Assembly (NCBI GenBank): GCA_944388385.1
Contig: CALXIO010000018.1
Coordinates: 1 to 49,160, forward strand
Length of the DNA stretch: 49,160 nt
DNA from: an uncultured Ruminiclostridium sp.
Lineage (GTDB): Bacteria; Bacillota; Clostridia; Oscillospirales; Ruminococcaceae
Reading direction: 5' to 3'
Numbering within the stretch: position 1 is the stretch's first letter; each line of letters opens with the position of its first letter. Below are positions 45,285 through 49,160 of the stretch, piece after piece. The position numbers and the translations under genes are program-made. The notes under the pieces were generated by a model. It was given only the letters and a program-made list of their open reading frames with translations, had not been told where the DNA came from and did no database searches.

Positions 45285-46175
45285 TTATTCCTTATCTTCT
45301 TCAAAATCCGGAATATCCTCAAGATATTCCTCTTTTATAAGAACCCTTCCGGGCTTCTGGGTGTTTGTTGTAAGATATGCCGCCGCTATAACCGCCGCGG
45401 TAACACCTGTTATCATAAATTCTATATCCGGCAGATCTGTAAGCATATCCCACTTTTCAGGATTCACAGCGGCAAATATAATAGTGCTGACGGAATTTGC
45501 AAAGGTGGTTATACCGCAGAAAAATCCGGCGGACATCATAGCAATTCTTGTGAGCTTCTTTTCTCCTCCGGATAACATTCTGCCGAGATTTATCCAGAAA
45601 AGTGCCGAAACAACAAGGTAGAGCATCATCATGAGCTTCTGTGGCATTACTGTAATTACCGTGTTGTCAAGGTAATAAAATACCGCCTTTACAAGAAAGG
45701 TAATTATTGTAATAAGCGCCGTTACGGTAAGTGGCGCAGAGAGCTTTGATGTTGAAAAGGCGGATATACCGCCTATTATAAGCGCCACACAGGAAAGTGC
45801 GGAAAATACTGTATCTATTGTGATAACCGAAGTAAAGCCGTTTATTACAGAAATGGACATAGATGCCCCGGAGAGTATAAAGCATACCCCCACAACAGCA
45901 GCCGCCCTGCCTACTACCGGCTTATTTATAATGCTTATTTTTTCCTTGCTGTTGCCGTATTTTTCCTTCAGTTCAAAAACAACCGCAAGGACAGTACAGA
46001 TACCCACCGCCGCAAGGATAACATTAAAGCCTACGTTAAAAACCTCCTGCCCCTGCATATAAAAGCCGGAGGGAAGCTCAGTGCCCATGGATATCTGAAA
46101 ATATCTCAGCACCGATAATATAATAGTGAAAAGAATTGCCCCTACAAGGGACAACTTTCCCTTTACAAAATTCAT
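45285..46175 (-). CDS. Polytopic membrane protein of unknown function
   Basis: A 296-residue protein with seven to nine hydrophobic helices and a short acidic tail (LEDIPDFEEDKE). No motif that I recognise. It lies 14 nt after gltA and 25 nt before the lipoprotein gene, thus inside the same operon. A role with the lipoprotein and kinase in envelope sensing is only inferred from order. Confidence 0.8.
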   Translation of the reverse strand: MNFVKGKLSLVGAILFTIILSVLRYFQISMGTELPSGFYMQGQEVFNVGFNVILAAVGICTVLAVVFELKEKYGNSKEKISIINKPVVGRAAAVVGVCFILSGASMSISVINGFTSVITIDTVFSALSCVALIIGGISAFSTSKLSAPLTVTALITIITFLVKAVFYYLDNTVITVMPQKLMMMLYLVVSALFWINLGRMLSGGEKKLTRIAMMSAGFFCGITTFANSVSTIIFAAVNPEKWDMLTDLPDIEFMITGVTAAVIAAAYLTTNTQKPGRVLIKEEYLEDIPDFEEDKE

Positions 46176-46189
46176 CTGCTACCTCTTTA

Positions 46190-47527
46190 TTAACGCTCAT
46201 TAAGCGGAATATATTCCTTATCTGCCGCAAGTGCCTTATAAGCAGGACGCATGATACGCTTGCCGTTTTGTATCTCTTCCATTCTGTGGGCGCACCAGCC
46301 GGGCATTCTTGCACAGGCAAAAAGTGCGGTGTACATTTCAACAGGGATTCCAAGCAGCTTATAAACAAGGCCTGAGTACATATCCACATTTGCACACATG
46401 GTCTTATCGCCCTTATTATTGGCGAAAATTTCCGGTGTAAGAGCCTCAATCTTATCAAGCAGCTTAAATTCAGCCTCTAAGGGAGTACCCTGAGCCAGCT
46501 TCATAGCCGCCTTTTTAAGGATAACTGCTCTTGGGTCGGAAAGGGTATAAACCGCATGACCCATGCCGTATATAAGACCGCTGTGGTCGTTTTCTTCCTT
46601 GTTTAATATCTTTATAAGGAAGTCAGCCACCTCGCCGTCATCCTCCCAGTTCTTAACGCCGTTTTCAATGCAGTTAAGCATTTCCATAACCTTAATGTTA
46701 GCGCCACCGTGACGGGGACCTTTAAGGGAGGAAATAGCTGAAGCGTAAGCCGCATAGGCATCTGTGCCGGAGGAGGTTACGCAACGGCAGGTAAAGGTGG
46801 AGTTATTACCGCCGCCGTGTTCAGCGTGAAGCATAAGGCAAAGGTCCAACAGCTTTGCCTCCTCCTTTGTGTACTCACGGTTATCACGGAGTGTGGAAAG
46901 AATGCTTTCTGCCAGACTTTCGTCAAGGTTTATGGGGTGCATTACCATACTTGAATTGTGAAGGTATCTTCTCATTACCTGGTATGCTCCTACCATTATT
47001 GCAGGAAGTCTTGCAATAACGGAAATAGCCTTCAGCATCTCACTTTCAATGCTCTTGTTTTCAGGCTCCTTGTCGTATGTATAAAGGGCAAGCACAGATT
47101 GTGCCATTTTATTCATGATATTACCTGAGGGGCAACGCATAAGCACATCCTCTGCAAAGTAGGGAGGAAGGGTACGGTAGTGGGTAACTATCTTCTTGAA
47201 GTCCTCAAGGTGTTCCTTATCGGGAAGATTTCCGAAAAGTAAAAGGTAGGCAGTTTCCTCAAAGCCGTAACGGTCATCCTTTGTCTTACCTGCCACTAAA
47301 TCATTTATATCATATCCCCTGTAAATCAGCTTACCGGGAGCCGGCTTCTTTTCGCCCTCATCAATAACATAGCCATGTACACAGCAGATATTGGTAAAGC
47401 CTGCCACAACGCCGCTTCCGTCGGTGTTACGAAGTCCTCTTTTAACTCCGTACTTATCATAGAGCTTGGGGTCAATAGCAGTATTTATCTTATAATCTCT
47501 GCAAAGCTTCTGAAATCTCTCGGTCAT
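46190..47527 (-). CDS. gltA: Citrate synthase (Si-type)
   Basis: Condenses acetyl-CoA and oxaloacetate (445 aa, TCA-cycle entry or glutamate precursor supply). Active-site segments: LHAEHGGGNNSTFTCR (His), GPRHGGANIKVMEML, and YGMGHAVYTLSDPRA (second His), followed by ANVDMYSGLVYKLLG with the catalytic Asp region. An N-terminal extension of about 40 residues fits the long clostridial form. First gene of the long minus-strand run. Confidence 0.96.
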   Translation of the reverse strand: MTERFQKLCRDYKINTAIDPKLYDKYGVKRGLRNTDGSGVVAGFTNICCVHGYVIDEGEKKPAPGKLIYRGYDINDLVAGKTKDDRYGFEETAYLLLFGNLPDKEHLEDFKKIVTHYRTLPPYFAEDVLMRCPSGNIMNKMAQSVLALYTYDKEPENKSIESEMLKAISVIARLPAIMVGAYQVMRRYLHNSSMVMHPINLDESLAESILSTLRDNREYTKEEAKLLDLCLMLHAEHGGGNNSTFTCRCVTSSGTDAYAAYASAISSLKGPRHGGANIKVMEMLNCIENGVKNWEDDGEVADFLIKILNKEENDHSGLIYGMGHAVYTLSDPRAVILKKAAMKLAQGTPLEAEFKLLDKIEALTPEIFANNKGDKTMCANVDMYSGLVYKLLGIPVEMYTALFACARMPGWCAHRMEEIQNGKRIMRPAYKALAADKEYIPLNER

Positions 47528-47625
47528 TTCAAAATTCCTTTCTGTTAAAAGTCTATATTTCTTTTCTTTTGAATATACTTGTACAAATCCTGCACAATCG
47601 CCTCTTAAAATATGTATTCCTAACT

Positions 47626-47654
47626 ATTATATAACATAAGAGGAAATAAGTCAA
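47626..47654 (-). promoter_or_regulatory. Promoter of gltA and downstream genes
   Basis: Minus strand: TTGACT (47654-47649), 17 bp, TATAAT (47631-47626), an almost ideal sigma-A site about 99 nt before the ATG. Confidence 0.8.
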
Positions 47655-47736
47655 GTTAATGCAGGATAAATTCAGGGAAATTTCATTTTTATCTGTAAAA
47701 AAACAGCAAAATGCCGAAAGAAAGGTAATTTTCGCC

Positions 47737-48672
47737 ATGAATAATGCCCATATTATGAAAATAAAAAGAATTATAAATTCAAAGCTTTTAATAGCATTAA
47801 GCATCCTTGTTATAATCATAACGGTTATTGTTGCCTTATGTAACATATTCGCAGATAATAAGGACAATTCCCTTGTCCAAAAGGAATATATCACCGTAAA
47901 CGGGGAGCAGCACCCCTTTAAAGAATATCTTGCAGGGTGCATTATGTACAGTATGCGGTTTGTAAATGACATAACCAAGAATGAAAGCCTGGAGGGAATA
48001 AAGGCGGTGGGGGTATGCCTTAAAAAGAGTATAGAATATCTTGACAAGAGAAATGCCCTGCCCGGGGTGGGGATATATGCCCTGCACTGTATGACAATAA
48101 AGGAGGGGGAGGAATTTTACGGAGAGGAATATAAGGCTGTATATGAGCTATGCCTTGATGTATCAGACCTTGCTCTTAATTCGGATATTTATAAGGATGA
48201 GGACATATTTTTGCCGGTATGCTCTGTATCCTCAGGGGCATTGTCCCATTGTGAAGCAATCCCCCATACAAAAGCCCTTTATTGCCCTAAGGACAAGGAA
48301 AATCCATGGTATAAGGGCAGTATGCAGCTTATAGATACCGGCTTTGCGGAGATACTTTTAAGGCGGTATGATGACCTTATAATTTCCCCTGAAAGAGAGA
48401 GGTGGATAAGTGATATAAGCCGGGATGAAAACGGCATGGTGACCGATATAACGGTATGTGGACTTACCATGTCCGGCTTTGAATTTTGCCGGATCATGGG
48501 AATAAAATCCCCCTGCTTTACCTACACCTATTCCGGGGATATATTCACCTTTGAAACAAAGGGAATAGGCAATAACACCGGCCTTAGCTGTAACACAGCG
48601 GTGCTTCTTTCAAAGAAGGGGGAGAGCTGTGAGGGGATAGTGGGGGTGTTTTTTGGGGGGATTTTCGCTTAA
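47737..48672 (+). CDS. Divergent SpoIID/LytB-domain membrane protein, catalytic glutamate absent
   Basis: A 311-residue protein with one N-terminal membrane helix (about 14-36) and an extracytoplasmic domain that follows the SpoIID order. FKEYLAGCIMYSM stands for EYLAGVV-AEM; IKAVGVCLKKSIEYL for LKAQAVAARTY; then LPVCSVSSGALSHCEA, ISRDENGMVTDITVCGLTMSGFEFCRIMGI and GIGNNTGLSCNTAVLL, which stands for GHGVGMSQYGA. The Glu of the family AEM motif is Ser, and the GHG-GMSQ site is lost, so lytic transglycosylase activity is unlikely. The start at 47737 is preferred to 47659 because GAAAGG precedes it and 47659 lies next to the opposite promoter. Confidence 0.75.
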   Translation: MNNAHIMKIKRIINSKLLIALSILVIIITVIVALCNIFADNKDNSLVQKEYITVNGEQHPFKEYLAGCIMYSMRFVNDITKNESLEGIKAVGVCLKKSIEYLDKRNALPGVGIYALHCMTIKEGEEFYGEEYKAVYELCLDVSDLALNSDIYKDEDIFLPVCSVSSGALSHCEAIPHTKALYCPKDKENPWYKGSMQLIDTGFAEILLRRYDDLIISPERERWISDISRDENGMVTDITVCGLTMSGFEFCRIMGIKSPCFTYTYSGDIFTFETKGIGNNTGLSCNTAVLLSKKGESCEGIVGVFFGGIFA

Positions 48673-48798
48673 AGGGGGCGGTGTACCCTGTTAGCTTTAA
48701 CGACTGCTGTCGGGAATTCGTCCTGTTAAGGGGACTTGTATCCCCCTTATTTTTTATCGACTGCTGTCGGCACTCCACCCACCCCCCGCCCCCTCCCT
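48673..48798. other. Intergenic G/C-rich spacer with short hairpins
   Basis: No gene. GTTAAGGGGACTTGTATCCCCCTTA (nucleotides 48725-48750) forms a hairpin with a T-run, related to 1797-1825. A near-repeat CGACTGCTGTCGG occurs at 48700-48712 and 48759-48771. Confidence 0.5.
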
Positions 48799-49001
48799 GC
48801 GTCGTCGCAAAGTCCGTTCATGCTCGGGGCGGACGGCAAGCGCCCACCCTTCACTTCACTGCCTTGCTCCTCCTTTTCGGCAAAAAGGCACGCAAAAGTC
48901 GCCTGTTCGGTTGTAAACGCCCTCACGACGGCTTTGTTTTGCTACCACCTTTTTGCCGTGTTGCGTGCTGTCGCACGCTTTTTTGTGGGGCTTCGTCCCA
49001 C
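48799..49001 (-). repeat. Highly structured ~200-bp repeat element, module B copy 2 (inverted)
   Basis: Reverse complement of 1960-2161 with only about four differences outside the first hairpin. That hairpin differs in bases but stays paired (GTGGGG-CTTCG-TCCCAC here; GTGGGC-GCAA-GCCCAC in copy 1). The long-range CGGCAAAAAGG / CCTTTTTGCCG stem is unchanged. Confidence 0.8.
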
Positions 49002-49007
49002 ACCCCA

Positions 49008-49030
49008 TTAAGGGGGCTTTGCCCCCTTAA
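49008..49030. repeat. TTAAGGGGGC hairpin of the dispersed repeat family
   Basis: TTAAGGGGGC-TTT-GCCCCCTTAA, the same hairpin as at 36023-36044 with a different loop, followed by AAACCCCCGGTA as at 36045-36056. Confidence 0.65.
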
Positions 49031-49123
49031 AACCCCCGGTACCCACCACCCCCACCCCAAATAAAAAACCACCCGACTGAAATTTGAACAGGTCCAGTAA
49101 AAACGGACAATAGAAAAACACAC

Positions 49124-49160
49124 CCCCTTATGGTAGAATAAAAGAAACTACCGTAAGGGG
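49124..49160. terminator. Terminator-like hairpin at the right edge
   Basis: CCCCTTATGGTAG (49124-49136) pairs with CTACCGTAAGGGG (49148-49160), 13 bp with one G-T wobble and an 11-nt A-rich loop. The sequence is cut at the window edge, so a T-tract cannot be checked. Confidence 0.4.

Noticed and set aside
47659..47736. An N-terminal extension of the SpoIID-like protein starting at 47659
   Set aside because: It would begin 4 nt from the gltA -35 box, lacks a well-spaced ribosome site and adds no recognisable sequence before the membrane helix.

Overview
The window looks like chromosomal DNA of a gut-type Clostridia member, most likely Oscillospirales/Ruminococcaceae. This placement is inferred from gene content and style: sigma-A promoters (TTGAAA/TTGACT, 17 bp, TATAAT) on most operons, AGGAGG-type ribosome sites, DUF6062, DUF4956/VTC and YdbC families, a secreted protein ending in an SPETG-type anchor, and GC-rich hairpin-loaded repeats between AT-richer genes. 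I saw no phage genes, transposase, rRNA, tRNA or CRISPR array.

Layout. 1-1722 is the 3' part of a large membrane protein. 1723-2236 is a repeat-filled spacer. 2237-4432 (minus) holds an aminotransferase and trpS. 4711-10698 (plus) holds a zinc-ribbon membrane protein, then an operon of GH36 alpha-galactosidase, WYL regulator, DUF3810 peptidase-like protein and ADP-ribosylglycohydrolase-like protein. 10834-14175 (plus) is a VTC/DUF4956/DUF4353-lipoprotein cluster. 14196-16111 (minus) is a TetR regulator and MATE exporter with a palindromic operator. 16176-24050 (minus) is a complete F1Fo-ATP synthase operon with two leader genes and a 40-codon membrane ORF between atpA and atpG. 24181-27506 holds a DUF6062 gene (minus) and a plus-strand run of ogg, ung, a phosphoesterase and a PC4-like protein. 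27727-28542 is a probably abundant cell-surface protein. 28642-30282 is a c-di-GMP phosphodiesterase. 30340-30650 is a structured non-coding stretch, followed by yajC. 31082-35671 (minus) is an operon of rpe, an Rnf D-E-A-like membrane module and a DUF4015-like protein. 35754-36086 is a second repeat spacer. 36117-47527 (minus) is a long housekeeping run: gltA, a membrane protein, a lipoprotein, a two-component system, DUF1385, prmC, recA (own promoter), recX, rimO and pgsA. 47737-48672 (plus) is a divergent SpoIID-like protein, followed by a third repeat spacer to the end.

Most interesting points. (1) The Rnf-like D/E/A proteins are clear homologues, yet the cysteines that bind the Fe-S cluster in RnfA/RnfE (NqrE/NqrD) and the flavinylation threonine motif of RnfD are absent, and no B, C or G subunit is nearby. 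They look like a redox-silent derivative of an ion-pumping complex. (2) A roughly 200-bp, almost invariant, strongly folding element occurs as two inverted copies 46.8 kb apart. (3) A 129-nt foldable element with T-runs on both sides lies behind yajC. (4) The ATP synthase c subunit has a two-carboxylate motif (E31 plus E64-T65), known from Na+-driven rotors. (5) The 40-codon ORF inside the atp operon has no counterpart that I know of. (6) The SpoIID homologue has lost its catalytic-site glutamate.

Protein identities rest on motifs and family knowledge read by eye; no database search was run. Promoters and terminators are pattern calls.
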